DNA of 64,000 nt, taken from contig JARGXX010000095.1 of the NCBI GenBank assembly GCA_030374765.1, positions 682,001 through 746,000 on the forward strand, given 5' to 3'. Under the pieces are notes generated by a model. That model worked only from the letters and a program-made list of their open reading frames with translations, had not been told where the DNA came from and did no database searches. This DNA comes from Agarophyton chilense (taxonomy: Eukaryota > Rhodophyta > Florideophyceae > Gracilariales > Gracilariaceae). Positions 1 to 11,428 of the stretch are shown here, piece after piece (positions within the stretch are counted from its first letter, which is position 1; every line of letters begins with the position of its first letter). The translations under genes and the position numbers were made by a program.

Positions 1-19
1 CATCCGCGCAGCAAAGTGC

Positions 20-93
20 ATGGCGGGGGCAACGGACAGTAAGCATGTCAGGCTGACAGTGGTACTTGCGTCAGAGTCCCGCTTGGGCCGCAC
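20..93 (+). pseudogene. DDB1-like N-terminal coding start, cut by copia A
   Basis: An ATG at 20 opens a frame beginning MAGATDSKHVRLTVV and running to position 93, where the frame is lost in unrelated sequence. The last 51 bases (43-93) recur with two mismatches at 5778-5828. There the same reading frame continues into sequence that aligns with the first blade of DDB1, the CUL4 ubiquitin-ligase adaptor. I infer that this is the true start of the DDB1 copy, now separated from its continuation by the copia element. It could also belong to a second, partial DDB1 copy that begins left of the window. Confidence 0.45.
43..93. repeat. 51-bp direct repeat, left copy
   Basis: This copy starts GCATGTCAGGCTGACAGTGG and ends GGGCCGCAC. 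It matches 5778-5828 except for two adjacent-region mismatches (GTCCCG here, GGGCCG there). The two copies bracket copia A. Confidence 0.95.
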
Positions 94-338
94 TTGTGGA
101 CCACATAGGTAGTTAGAATTTTACTTAAGCTCTTAGTGAGCTCGCTAGTGATCTGACCCATGTGGGAGACAAGACCCAAGGAACAAAGAAGATAAGCAGT
201 TAAGGTAACACGATTGTTCGTGCCCGGCTGCGTACAGAGGCTGTTGTCAGCTCTGGTCTTCTACATCCTTGTTCTTACAACTTATCCTACGACTTTCCAG
301 GTTTTGTATCGATACCGTGCCCGACCGCGCTTACCGCC

Positions 339-3300
339 GTGCCAACGCAAAGGACCCGCCAGCGAAGAGATCGTCAATCCGGATTTCTGGTTTCTTCGTC
401 GTACTACCTTTATGGCGGGCAGCTCAAGTGGCGTGCGCAACGTCAGGCGTTGCTGAAACGTCTTGAAAACTTTCACGCTCGGGACTACATCTCACATACA
501 GTATCCGATCTTGCCAAATACTTGCTGAATGTATTTGCCGCAGATGGATCTCATAATGTTTCGACCGTTGAGGGGGACATTGAAGCATATCTTCCTGTTT
601 CTGTCTTGGTTTTCACCCAAGAGGTTTTCCGTCACAGTACGTACGCAATAGTGCTGCTGTACGACGCCACACGATTTTTCAACGCCTTCCCGATCTCGGA
701 AACTATCGTGAATGCTTTAGCACCGGCAGATCGGACAGTGAAAAGCTTATTGGCTTTCGTTTGGCTTTCCACTGCATACCGAAATGGTGGGAATGACGTG
801 ATGAAAATGGTTGGGGCCTACAAGGAAGTCCGCAATTCGAGCCCATACTTCTCGAATCCAACTGGATCAAGAAGTAACCTACAGGTTCTTCCTCCTCCAC
901 TGCATTCATTCTTTTTCCAGAATGCAGACTCGCCGCAGTCGGCAACACCCGCGAACCACAATGGTAACTGTCCTATCGTTACTGGACCGACACCACAAGG
1001 TGCATCGCACGTAAATCCCACGGTTTCGGGACATCAGACATTCCCTACGCTGCCGTCGTTTCCCAACGAGGATACGCCCAAAAAGGCCGTCTCGGTCGCC
1101 ACATACTTTAAGGATTTGAAGTTCAACGGCTCCAAGGAACAGTCTATTCGCTACACCCTTCGGGACTATGAGGTTTGCTCTCATCAGTTTGAACTCTCTG
1201 AAGGTCAGCGTCAGAAGTTCTTTGTCAACGTCTTCGGAGGGGCCGCTCGAGAATTCTTCTTCGAGAACACCGTACCCGGTATGCCTTTCCAGGCTATGGT
1301 GAAGATCATGTTGGACGAATATGACAATGATGCTCGACAGGTTTCCACTCAAGCTGAACTTGAACGTATCAGTGCTGATCAGATCATGGAAGAGAAAGGA
1401 TTTACCGATTCGGACTCTGGACTGACCAACTTGGTAGACAAGATCAATGCTCTTACTCCTCAGGCCCCACCTCAATTTCGGTTTGATGAGCACAAGAAAC
1501 GGTTCCTACGTAAGACCGTACTCACCAAGTCATGGGCTGAAACTCCAATCTCCCAAATGACTACCGCACGGTTTACCTTCAACAGGTTTGTTTCCGCTCT
1601 ACGGGAACAGATCCAGTCAGAGGAAGAAAAGAAGACTCTTTCCAGGGACACACCCTCTGGTTCATCAGGTACATTCTACCACCAGTATGGTGTGACACCG
1701 AACCGTTTGAAAGGTCGCTCTCGGATTTTTCAAAGGAGACGCAACCAGATTGGAAAGGATGGAAAACGGATGCAGTGCCACATATGTGGAAGCGAAGATC
1801 ACTTCGCAAAGGATCACCCAACTGGTTCACGATTCAACCGCATTCGGAATGGAATTGTACATGCTTTCAAACAGAAAACTCCAGCAATCCACGTCCTATC
1901 CGAGGTCGTGAATTCTCTGAGGGATGAAGACACTTCGTCTGACACCGAGTCGGAGACTAAGGAATCCACAGACTTGGAAATGTTTTTCACCATAACGGCA
2001 GACGACAAGCACTCAGATCCACATACACTTTCGGACGCCGATCTAACCAACTACGTGGACCAAAAGGAACTTCACACACACTTGGTTTCTTCTCTTTCTC
2101 CTCCACCGTCGGTTAATATTAATTCGAAGAGGCACGTTCGCTTCAAGGCACCGTTCGGATTTTTCTCAGGATGCCTAGAAGGTGCGCTTGCTCCTAGCCA
2201 TCCGAAGAATTCATCTGCACACCGCAGTATCGCATCCAGGCGCAACTGGTTCAAATGCCACCGACACCGGAAAGAAGTTATCGACTGTTCTTCTGTCTAC
2301 AGCTCCTCGTTCACGAAACTTACCGACAAAGGTTATCTTCCAGGCTTTTGCGTAGACATTGGCGCACCGCGCTCTGTTATCGGTATCAAGGAAGCTCGTA
2401 GGATCTACAACCGCTTCGGTAAGCAGCTACGACTGCTCAGGTCAAACCGCATGTTCAGGTTCGCTGACTCCGTATATGAGTCTATGGGAAGGATAACAAT
2501 CCCGTTGAGTACCCCTCCAGGGATACAAACCATATCGGTACAATTTGATGTCATCGCAGCAGACCTACCCGCTCTCATGGGAATGGAGGTGCTCGACCAG
2601 CACTCACTGACTCCATGTACAGTGACCAACCGGTTGATAAAGCGCACCGAGATGGAAGAAGATGGCAAATCTTATGTCATTGACGACTGGCAGGTACCTT
2701 TGACCTGGTTCGATGGACATTTATATGCCGAATACACCGTCCCGGTGTTGACTATGTTCACCACGGAACAGCAAACCAAGTTGCATCGACAGTTTCTCCA
2801 TACATCCTCGGAGAAACTCTACAACTTGTTGAGGAGAGCTCGTCCAGATGACACCACCCCGGAAACCCGAAGGCAGCTCGAGGAGATTTGTCGTTCCTGC
2901 GATCCATGCCAACGGATCGAGCCCGGACCTACTCGGTTTTAGGTCTCACTTGGTACAGAAAACATTCGATTCAATGAGGAGATAATCATTGACATCATGT
3001 ACCTCGAAGGGAAGCCTGTCCTACACATGGTTGACGCTCAGACGCACTTTTCGCCCGCTCGTTTTCTTCCCGACATCTCGACTAAGACCATATGGAGGTG
3101 CATTGTTGAGTGTTGGATATTGGTCTACACTGGAAACCCGAACCGCATCAAGGTCGATCAAGGCTCCGCTTTCGGTAACAGCTTCATTTCTCTCGCAAGA
3201 TCATCCAACATCGATGTTGTACAAACGGGAATTGAATCTCACTCCTCCATGGGTATAGGCGAGCGATATCATGATCCGCTTCGAAAGACCTTTAGGAAAC

Positions 3301-5408
3301 TGAGAATTGTTTCTCCCAATGTGGAGCTCAGTACGCTACTTTCCTTTTCGGTTTATGCGATGAAAAATACTCTTGGACCTGAAGGTTTAGTTCCATCCGT
3401 ACTGGTATTTGGAGAATTTCCTTCACTTCGCATGATTGGCGAGGATCTTCAATCCAAAGCTACTCTGGACGAGAGAGCCCAATTGGTTAGCACAGCTCGG
3501 AAAGAGATGGAACAACACATGGCAAAACTCCGCGTTCAGCGCGCACTTCGCCACAACGTTCCGTCATCGGCTAACGTCGCGTACCAACCTGGCGACAAAG
3601 TTCTCGTCTGGAGGGAGAAGATCGTTGCAAACCGTATCGGTGAATGGCTTGGACCTTTTGAGATCGTCGCTGTAGATCATGACGCGAAGCTTGTTCATCT
3701 ACGTCTGTCTCCGAATGCGAACGTAAGTTCCTTCAACTTTGCGCAGGTGAAGCCCTACGCTCGACCGCAAGAGGTATCTCACACCCATATGTGCGAGTTA
3801 ATGGACGCTATAAGTCACTACCGCTCGGAGGTGGACGACGTCTTTATGACGGAGATTCTTAGTTCTAGTGATCCCCGCGCACATGACCTGCGCATGGCTA
3901 TCGCTAAGAAAGAAGAGCTTCGAGGATTGCTCGAAAGAGGAACTTTTAAGGTCATCCTGAAGCAGGACATACCACCTGATGGGAATGTCTTACCCGGTCG
4001 ATTGGTTTTGGCTATCAAGTCAACCGAAGACGGTGAAGAGAAGTTCAAAGCCCGATATGTCATCGGCGGACACCGTGATCGGATGTGGCACCTGATGGCT
4101 CACTACAGTCAAACGCTCCAACCATAATAGGTTCGAATTATACTTGCGCTATCATCTCTTTTAGGTTTTGAGTTGTGGACCAACGACATTACGCAGGCTT
4201 ACTTTCAATCTATGGAACCACTTTCACGCGAACTATTCATCGCTGATCCCGTTCCGGAATTCGAGTTGGAGCCAAGTCCGGCGCTACAACTTCTGAAACC
4301 ACTTTATGGTCTGTGCGAATCTGGAGACCTATGGTTTTCTACAATGGATAAGCACCACCGACTGGATTTGGGTATGAAGGTAATGCAATCAGACCCAGCG
4401 CTGTACTACCTTCACCGAAATGGTAACCTTATCGGTGTCTCAGGGTCATATGTGGATGATCTACTCCGCTCTGGTGATAGTGAGTTTCGCGCTATTTGCG
4501 ACCGCACACGGGAAAAGTTCGAAGCTAAGGCGGATTCTTTTCCTCCGTGTACCTTCACGGGATTCCAGATAGAACCCAACCGCATTGGTGACTACTGCAT
4601 AACGCAGCACAGCTACGTCAAGAAGCTCACCAACTTGGGAAAAGACGCTACCTTTCAGGACTTTGCCTCAATTCGGATGAAGCTCGCATGGCTCGCGCAC
4701 TCGCGTATTGATATACTATATCACGTTTCGCAGTTCACGCAAGTCACCAGGGACCGATTTGAACAAGACCGCAAGGCTATTATCAAGAGAGTCAATGAGA
4801 CCATCGACAACGAAAAATCTCATGACCTCTCGGTACATTTCCCGAAGCTTGACCGTGATTCGCTTCACCTACTTGGGGTATCGGACGCATCATTCGCTAC
4901 GAACGCGGACCTAACCTCCCAGCTTGGTTACATCGTGTTCTTGTCGGACCATTTCGGTAGAGTCATCCAAATCGCGTTCAAATCCTATAAGGCACGACGA
5001 GTTACTCGCTCTTCGTTCGCAGATGAACTTATAGCCTTTGCAGATATGTACGATACCGCTTTTACGCTATCGACCTAACTCGGACTTTTACTTGGCATAT
5101 CACCGCTCCCGGTTTCTCTACTCACTAATTCAAAGTCCTTGTTCGACATTATCGACAAAGGGTCTCGTACATCCGAAAAAAGGTTGGTGATTGACATTGC
5201 CATCGCTCGCGAAGGATACCACTCAGGTCATATCTCAGACATTGGTTTTATCTGTAGTGGTCAAAATCTTGCAGACCATCTCACGAAGACAACTAAGGTC
5301 ACACCGCTTCGGGAAGTTCTAAACACGGGTATTTGGAATATCATACCTGAGGAATATATTGTTCGCTCGAACGTGAGCGAATATCATCGACCCGCAGGAG
5401 AAATGTAA
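339..5408 (+). pseudogene. copia A gag-pol polyprotein, interrupted only by in-frame stops
   Basis: A single frame runs for about 1690 codons. It encodes Gag with a zinc knuckle near 1776-1817, written C-x2-C-x4-H-x4-H instead of ending in C. Next come an aspartic protease with DIGA near 2355, the integrase HHCC region (end CRSCDPC, near 2900), the integrase core (3000-3300, with VDQGSAFG), a reverse transcriptase with the YVDD box near 4450, and an RNase H with the LADHLTK end near 5270. The frame is broken by TAG at 2940, TAA-TAG at 4125-4130 and TAA at 5076. No frameshift is needed anywhere, and conserved sequence continues directly across each stop. Each domain is identified from family motifs. 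The 5' limit of Gag is uncertain because 339 is not an ATG. Confidence 0.85.
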
Positions 5409-5777
5409 CAACCAGATGGTGAATGGCGATGGACTGTTGCTATCGAATGTTCCGATACATGTGAAAAAGTTCACCTTAAAGGTCGTTATGCCAAAAGAGA
5501 ACGGAGGCGTACGACACATCGTTCGGAAAGCCCCTCTTATCTGGCAAGCCAGACCCCTCAATTCTGCGGTACCCGTGTAAGAGCACCACAGCAAAGCACG
5601 TCCGCGCCCTTCACGTCAATCGACGCAGGTCAGTTCTCGACCGCCGTGGATAACCGACCGATATTTATACCGATCTGGTACTGTACGATTCTTTAGGGAC
5701 CTGGGTTCGAACCTTGGCAGGTATTTTTTTTCAAATTGGATGCCCAATCGTGCCGCTTCCGCAAATGGAGGGAGTGT
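5409..5777 (+). other. Copia A 3' flank with tRNA-like T-arm (B-box) and T-run
   Basis: There is no gene here. Near 5698-5725 lies GGGTTCGAACCTTGG, a good match to a tRNA T-arm or RNA polymerase III B box. It is followed at once by a run of eight T (5727-5734), as at a pol III terminator. I could not fold a full cloverleaf upstream: the plausible acceptor partner is too close. This is therefore a tRNA-derived fragment at most. The rest of the stretch is unassigned and presumably holds the 3' end of the copia element. Confidence 0.35.
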
Positions 5778-5828
5778 GCATGTCAGGCTGACAGTGGTAC
5801 TTGCGTCAGAGGGCCGCTTGGGCCGCAC
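5778..5828. repeat. 51-bp direct repeat, right copy
   Basis: Partner of 43-93, with 49 of 51 bases identical. In this copy the reading frame runs on without a break into DDB1-like sequence. Confidence 0.95.
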
Positions 5829-5993
5829 AGCCATGGGCAGCTTCTTGGCCCCGGATCAGTGTAACCTTCTCGTTGCCAAGGTCAGCTACATTCAAGTGTA
5901 TACCATAACCAAGGAAGGGCTGGCATGTTTCATTGAAATTCCAATTCATAGAACTATTTCCGGTATGCACCTCATGCGAGTCCCGGGTGAGAC
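5778..5993 (+). pseudogene. DDB1: DDB1 N-terminal fragment (damage-specific DNA-binding protein 1), left of the transposon
   Basis: The frame reads ...GSFLAPDQCNLLVAK, then IQVYTITKEGL and RVPGET. This parallels the start of DDB1, whose first blade has a G-x-F, a NLL(I/V)AK strand and a Y-V-V-T-x-EGL strand. DDB1 is the triple-propeller adaptor of the CUL4 E3 ligase. The frame breaks exactly where the inverted terminus of the 16-kb transposon begins and resumes at 21950 with QGQLIVITEK. The assignment rests on alignment from memory of the family. The copy cannot make a working protein as it stands. Confidence 0.75.
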
Positions 5994-6002
5994 ACACGTC
6001 TG

Positions 6003-6016
6003 TGTTCTTGGAATGC
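6003..6016 (+). repeat. Left terminal inverted repeat of the KDZ-like element
   Basis: TGTTCTTGGAATGC pairs with the right end at 21934-21947 with one mismatch. Including outer bases, CGTC(T/A)GTGTTCT(T/C)GGAATGC matches at 18 of 20. It lies directly after the point where the DDB1 frame is lost. Confidence 0.7.
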
Positions 6017-6688
6017 AAGATAAGTGTGCTAGATAGCTAGTTTAGTAAATAAAAAGCCAAAAAATCTAAGAATTTTGCAGATATTGCTAGTTCGGCACCT
6101 GAAAAAAAGAATTTTGGAAATAAGAACTCCATGCATCTTAGTGTTTTGACCACTTAATGCAGTTTAATCTGCATTTGCAGTTTACTGGTCACTTTTGACC
6201 GCTCTAGGTGGAGATCCATACCAAGGCAGTCGTCAGTACCTTCTACCTCCTTACTGGATCTTTTGCTTAATAGGCTCCAGCGTTCCACCGGGAGGGTATT
6301 AGAGGTTGAAGAAGTCCACCACCGCATTCTCAACCTCGTCCACCTCCCCATTGCTCAAGTTCCTCACACCCGGCTGCCCCACCACACACACATTCCCACC
6401 CTTCTTCTCCACATCCTTACCAACCCTCCTCTTCATCAGCCGACTCTCTCAAACTCCTCCCCCTTTCCATTCCTCTCTCCCCTTCTTCATCCCAGCCGGC
6501 TCCCCGCGTCTCCCTGGCGTTACCGGCGACCCTTTTGCTCTCCCCCTCTCCTCTCCCACCTCCTTCAGATACTCTGAAACAACTGTTCAACGAGCGGTAT
6601 CATATCGTTACCTATGTGCAGCGTACAAGGAAGACTAGCAAACCGGAACGCCTTTACTAAGATGTTCAGTTAGCAAACACTCTTCACA
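6017..6688. other. Left subterminal region of the transposon, no confident gene
   Basis: AT-rich sequence carries CTAGTT-type subterminal motifs (6027-6093). A short frame on the minus strand, 6306-6440, reads ...KDVEKKGGNVCVVGQPGVRN and ends DFFNL. It looks coding-like but has only 44 residues and no recognised family. The pyrimidine-rich tract 6330-6560 makes longer plus-strand frames of low credibility. Confidence 0.4.
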
Positions 6689-7501
6689 TTGACCTTAACG
6701 TTCACAATCACACTAACTACACTCTTCGGAGTTATAGACCCAGCTCTGCAATATACGCTTCCATTCAGATTCAACTCTCTCCTTCGGTTCATTCTCATAA
6801 CGCTATTGAGGTGTTCTATCCAAAGCCTGCTACACATTCTCATAATCGAAGGAGGCGTACAATGTATAAACGCGTTAAACTGGTCTCTACAAACTACGCC
6901 GTTCAATCCAAACCAGCGATATACCTGGAAGAAACGATCCTTTATGAAATTCGGGGCTCTACTCCTTACTCTACTCATCCCCCTCAACGCCATACTTTTC
7001 CTCGTTCTCCGCTTCATTCCAGTCAGCGGTACCCTTTTATCAGACGTGAAGACAAATTGTATCGCCTTCTCCACAGGAGGGGTCGCAGTTGGCGCTTTGG
7101 CATATCTTCTCCAGCTTGTTTCTATATCCTTCTTTCCAGAGTCCTATCTTAACACAAAGTTCACAATGACCCCGGAACCACGGAGAACCTCTTTTATGAA
7201 CCTCGTGCTTGGCGACCTCTCCCACTCTTTTCAACAGGCTTTATTCATATCCAGTCCGGCTGTAACCTTCCGCCTACTCGGTATGAGGCTGTCGGCATGC
7301 ACTTTCGCTCCACTCTCTTCAACCGCCTTCTCCACCTCTCGCATTGAGGGCCCTGGTGTTCCTATACTGCTTGGTAACACAGTGGATGTCGTAATCCTGG
7401 TATCTTCAACAGTTGTCATTCACTATGAGAAAGTGAAAGCAAGTGCTGCTCTCACGCGTTTCAATCCAGTTGTTCAGGAGTTTCTACTGAAAGACGACTG
7501 A
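6689..7501 (+). CDS. Hypothetical membrane-like ORF inside the transposon
   Basis: An uninterrupted 270-codon frame has several hydrophobic stretches: the segment around LLRFILITLLRCSIQSLLHILII, a second around GALLLTLLIPLNAILFLVLRF, and a third around VAVGALAYLLQLVSISFF. I do not recognise a family. The frame does not open with ATG; internal ATGs occur further in. It lies between the left end of the element and the 3' end of the minus-strand ParB-dioxygenase gene, so the two are convergent. The minus strand also has fair frames here (7231-7419, 6670-7074), so strand and reality are both uncertain. It could be non-coding. Confidence 0.3.
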   Translation: MTLTFTITLTTLFGVIDPALQYTLPFRFNSLLRFILITLLRCSIQSLLHILIIEGGVQCINALNWSLQTTPFNPNQRYTWKKRSFMKFGALLLTLLIPLNAILFLVLRFIPVSGTLLSDVKTNCIAFSTGGVAVGALAYLLQLVSISFFPESYLNTKFTMTPEPRRTSFMNLVLGDLSHSFQQALFISSPAVTFRLLGMRLSACTFAPLSSTAFSTSRIEGPGVPILLGNTVDVVILVSSTVVIHYEKVKASAALTRFNPVVQEFLLKDD

Positions 7502-7859
7502 TCAATATTACAAGAAAAGGGGACTACTCCACATATTACCTCAAATTGTACTCTTTATTGTTCAATAGGTAACAGATACTATGCAGTCGTCGTCTTCATC
7601 CATTATCATACCGCCGTCTTCATAGTTTTCATCTGTGTTAGCCGAGTTGAGACCCATCCCAGGTTCATCATCCTCTTCTTCATACTCCTCTTCCCCACTT
7701 TCAACAACTTCCATTTTATAATCTTCATCCAACTCCTCATCCTCATCTACCTGGACGTCTTCATCATCACCCTTGTGGGAATCATCCTCTTCGAACTTAG
7801 GCCGAAATGCTGGTTGCCTATGCACTGCGTCCGGTAGCTTGTACCCATCCGGTACCAAG

Positions 7860-8370
7860 TACATGTGATACCTCATGCAAACTTCCTTAACCAATGCATC
7901 CTCGTATCCAGCTCCAGCATGAAACACACCTCCTCTTCCAATAAAACTGGAGTACGGCGGAATCCTGAACTTCCTCACTACCATCGTCCGAGACAGCCGC
8001 TTCCAGCTCCTGTCGTCGGGCACGTACATGTTATGTGACCTCTCACAAACCCAAAGCATAAACTAACTCGCTCCCGACGCCATCATGAAGAACCCTGGAT
8101 CCTCTCCGACGTTCTTCTCGGCATTGGTCAGTCCTCGAAAGTCCGTATGTAACACCTGCCTTGGACAGCCCTCCGCCGTACACAGCACTCGCCGCCCTGT
8201 TTCAGGGGCATACATCCTCTTCTTCCCCGACCGGTTGTTGCACAACCGAAGAGCGGCCGCAATCTGTCCAAACCTCGCATCCAACAATGCCCATTTCCTC
8301 ACCATTAAAACGTTGTTCTCGTCCCCCTCCACAGAATCCACAATCCCCACCTTCGTCGTATTGTACCGCC
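7860..8370 (-). other. 2OG-Fe(II) oxygenase-like double-stranded beta-helix
   Basis: Predicted strands run RYNTTKVGIVDSV, RQVLHTDF, GFFMMASG, FMLWVCERSH, RKFRIPPYSSFIGRGGVFHAG and VCMRYHMYL. The metal ligands would be H and D of HTD, plus H of FHAG. The Arg of MRYH would hold 2-oxoglutarate. The domain is cut by one in-frame TAG at 8063. KDZ transposons of fungi are known to travel with TET/JBP oxygenases, which belong to this fold, but I cannot assign this copy to TET/JBP by eye. Confidence 0.6.
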
Positions 8371-10289
8371 CAACTCCCTTCATTCTATCTCCAGCGTCTC
8401 TCTCCTCACCAGCGTTGATTATAGGGTCCCATTTCTTTCTATTCCCTTCAATCGTCAAGTCCGGCTGGATCAAGAAATCCGTCTGAAAGAACTCTAGCAA
8501 AGTCCCAGTCACATCTCCATCGAAGTTTACCCCCCTCTTCTTCGCCTCATCCGCAATCCCCTCGTCCGTGGCAAACTCTCCCAGCACACAAAATCTTTTC
8601 TCCATCAGCTAACTTCTCTTAGTCGCGAATTACTCGCCGCCCAAGTCATCCCTCTCCATTGCTGCCATCCATATCGCCTGCTCTTCATTCACAGGGTGGT
8701 CCTTCGTCGGTAGAATCACCCCAAGAACCGGTTCTTTCGTGGAACCCAGTTCCTTGTGCCTGTTATGAGCAGCACGCCAATAAACCGCATGGTGCACACT
8801 TTTCAAGTCTTCTACACTCAAGCACTCGGCCCTGTGCTTGTCCCGTAGGTAAATCATCTGCATCCAGAGGTGCTGATGCTTCACTCCTTTTTCACCCGCC
8901 GGCCACTCGCTCGGAAGTGCATTCACGAAGTACACCCACGACATACCCGACCCCCCCGCATACGGTCCCGCCCTCTTCAGCCCCTTCGGAACACCCTCCA
9001 GATTATTGTCTTCGAAGCCACGCATTTGCACACCTTCCTCCTCTTCGTCCCCTACAAATGCACCCTGCCCCCCGTCATCATCCCGTTCATCCTCACTCGA
9101 TGAGAAAACATTGAGTACATGTTCCTTCAAGAAGCGCTTCAGCTCTTTCCTGCTCATCTTCTTGAACACATCCACCACGTCAGCCGGTATTTGAGCCGCA
9201 GATGTGCACACCGTCTTTCTCCTCTTCCTATTCCGCTTTAAAGGCTGTTCATACTCGCGTTCATCATCACTAATGACCACAGCCTTTCTCTTCCCCTTTC
9301 TCTGTCTACGTTCCATCACCCTCTCACCCGCAGCATCCAGCCCGCGCTCAGTACCTTTTCTAGTTCGCGTGATGTGTCTGGGAACCACGGTTTCCTGGTA
9401 GGGTACAGACTCTCCAGCACTAGACGAAGGAACATTCACAGAAGGTGGCACCTCCACCACATCCTTCTCCGCACTTGGGGACGCCAGAATTACTTTCAGA
9501 CCGCCTTCAATCCGCCTTTGTGCGATTTTAATCCTCTTCGACACCAACCCCGGCCACAACCGCTTCGGACCACTGAGCTCCATCTTCGCCGTTTGCATGC
9601 AAAGGTACTCCCTTAAAGACACCTCGGTGTATCCCATCCCAATTGTGCTGTCTAGAACCTTCCCCGCCGTCAGACCCTTCTCCTTTCCCGCCCTTTCGCA
9701 TAGTTGGAACATTCCTATGGCGCATTGGAAGAACTGCTTTCGCGTCTCCTGGAAACGTCCCCATATTCCCCATAGAACCCATCCTCACCCTCACATGTAG
9801 CTGCAAACAACGGATTGCGAAACGGAATATTTCGTCTTCGAGTCCTAACAACAAGTCACTCGACACATGCGCAAGCGTTAGCACTGGACCCTCCTTGCAT
9901 ACGTTCTCAAAGAACTCCAGGAGACCTTCGCTCCTGACGAATTTCAACCCAAGAGTCGCCTAGCGATTCAAATGGCGCAAGCTGTAGATTCCTATAGCTT
10001 CGCTCGTCTTCAGCGCCCCAGCTATCCGTGTAGGAGTAAGGTCAGCCAACTTGGTTCTCTTATCGTCAATCAAGTTGCAAATGAAGGACACTGTCGAATG
10101 AACCTTGTCGGCGAAACTCATCTTCAACACATTTGAACTCATTTCATTGAGTACATTACCAAGACCGAGCACTTCGTTCAGCGATAAAGGCTTCCGGTGC
10201 TTGCGTCTCCAAAGAACGACATCAAGAAACCGCACAATTTCCAACCACTTTCTCCCTTCAGAGGGATCATTCTTCAGATCTCGCAGAAC

Positions 10290-10500
10290 CAAGACGCGGT
10301 GATGACCGTCAATGAGTATGACAGGCACCACTACTCTCCCATTGTGAACAATTTCACTGAAATCTAATTCCATTCCCCCGACGATGGCAACAGCAATCGA
10401 CCCTGCCGACGGAAGCCAGCCAAACATTTTGCACTTTTCCATCGTCGCCGCCTTGTGTTCCGCATTCACACTTCTGACAGTCTTCTCGGGGATTTGTATG
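10290..10500 (-). other. ParB/Srx-like domain core
   Basis: The strand-helix pattern runs from RLIVDIDDIQIPEK through SIAVAIVGGMELDF to VILIDGHHRVLVL. It carries the G-H-x-R catalytic or nucleotide-binding motif typical of ParB N-terminal and sulfiredoxin-like domains. In phages and plasmids such domains are often fused to, or encoded beside, DNA methyltransferases. Here the methyltransferase gene lies divergently across the palindrome array. Confidence 0.65.
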
Positions 10501-11428
10501 TCATCTATGTCCACAATCAAGCGGCACTGGTCATAGTCTGAAACAGAGATCTTCTTTTCCACGAGAGTCCTATCCACTTCCTGCGAAGGAACGGCATCGC
10601 CGTCATCGAACAACTCCAACTCGGGACCGGTGTGCGAATCCCCGCTTACATTCACCGCTGACCCCACCTCCACAACATCTTCATCAGAATCATCCACTAT
10701 CGTCACCCTCTTTTTCGGCTTGACGGGTTGCTTCATGGCCGGCGGCACTGTTGTTGGCTGTGCCCTCTTCCCCCTCAAAGGCGTAGCAGACTCCTTCGCG
10801 GGGGTCGCGCTTTTGGGAGTCTCCGGCCGAGGAGGCCCTGGAGTCAGCACAGAGGAGACGCGTGTCATCATCGAGGTATCCCATGCGTATATACCTGCCG
10901 ACACCATATCCTTCAGCAACTCCGGCGGCTCCTCTGCTCCCTTGAAGGAGTACGGATACTTGGAGTTGATCCCCTCCTTAATTTCAGTCCTCCAGATGGC
11001 CACCAAGTCCTCTCCCGGCTTCGCAGACTCGCGCAACGAATGGCCATGCATTGCTCTTCAAAGCGCCTTCCCGGCCGCTCCACTGCCCCCAACACCTCTC
11101 AACTCCGCAGTGCCAACCATAGTACCCTTCTTCTTCCCTGTCCCATCCGCCAGAAACAACGCCACCCTATCCCCACCAGCCAGATTGTTTCCCAATGTAG
11201 CTTTTCGCAGAGTGGCGCGTGGAGTACCCCGCGGAGTACCCCTCGCTTTCGCTTTGCCTCGAGTCATTATTTGAATCGGATCGTAGTCGGTCGAGGTTGC
11301 AAATGGTCGCAGAGGGCAGGAGGCCAATCGACACGGCGTCGCCGACATCGGACTTCTGACCAATCAGAAAGCTAGGTTCAGATCTCCGTACCTTGCAAAT
11401 CAGCTGGTTTCGGCCGATCCGCTCTCCA

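Larger units (their letters stand above)
94..5777 (+). mobile_element. Ty1/copia retrotransposon A inserted in the DDB1 relic
   Basis: This insertion lies between the two 51-bp copies of DDB1 N-terminal sequence. Its coding region (339-5408) has the copia order gag, protease, integrase, reverse transcriptase, RNase H. I could not recognise a pair of LTRs, a primer-binding site or a polypurine tract in the flanks 94-338 and 5409-5777. The terminal parts are therefore degraded, or the boundaries differ from those given. The flanking 51-bp direct repeat is far longer than the usual 5-bp copia target duplication. Confidence 0.7.
7562..11267 (-). pseudogene. ParB-like / 2OG-Fe(II) dioxygenase-like fusion protein, broken
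   Basis: One gene of about 1235 codons reads right to left from ATG at 11267 (MTRGKAKARG). In order it has a basic N-terminus, a ParB/sulfiredoxin-like domain with LIDGHHRVLVLRDLK (about 10290-10320), a basic nuclear-signal-like stretch KRNRKRRK, and an acidic linker. A C-terminal double-stranded beta-helix-like domain follows, with VLHTDF (HxD, about 8149), a distal His in FHAGAGY (about 7921) and an Arg in MRYHMYL (about 7873). HxD...H...R is the 2-oxoglutarate/Fe(II) oxygenase signature. The C-terminus is very acidic. Breaks are TGA 11058, TAG 9960, one frameshift near 9700-9780, two stops at 8613-8632 and TAG 8063. The ParB call rests mainly on the DGHHR motif. The oxygenase subfamily is not determined. 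Confidence 0.7.
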
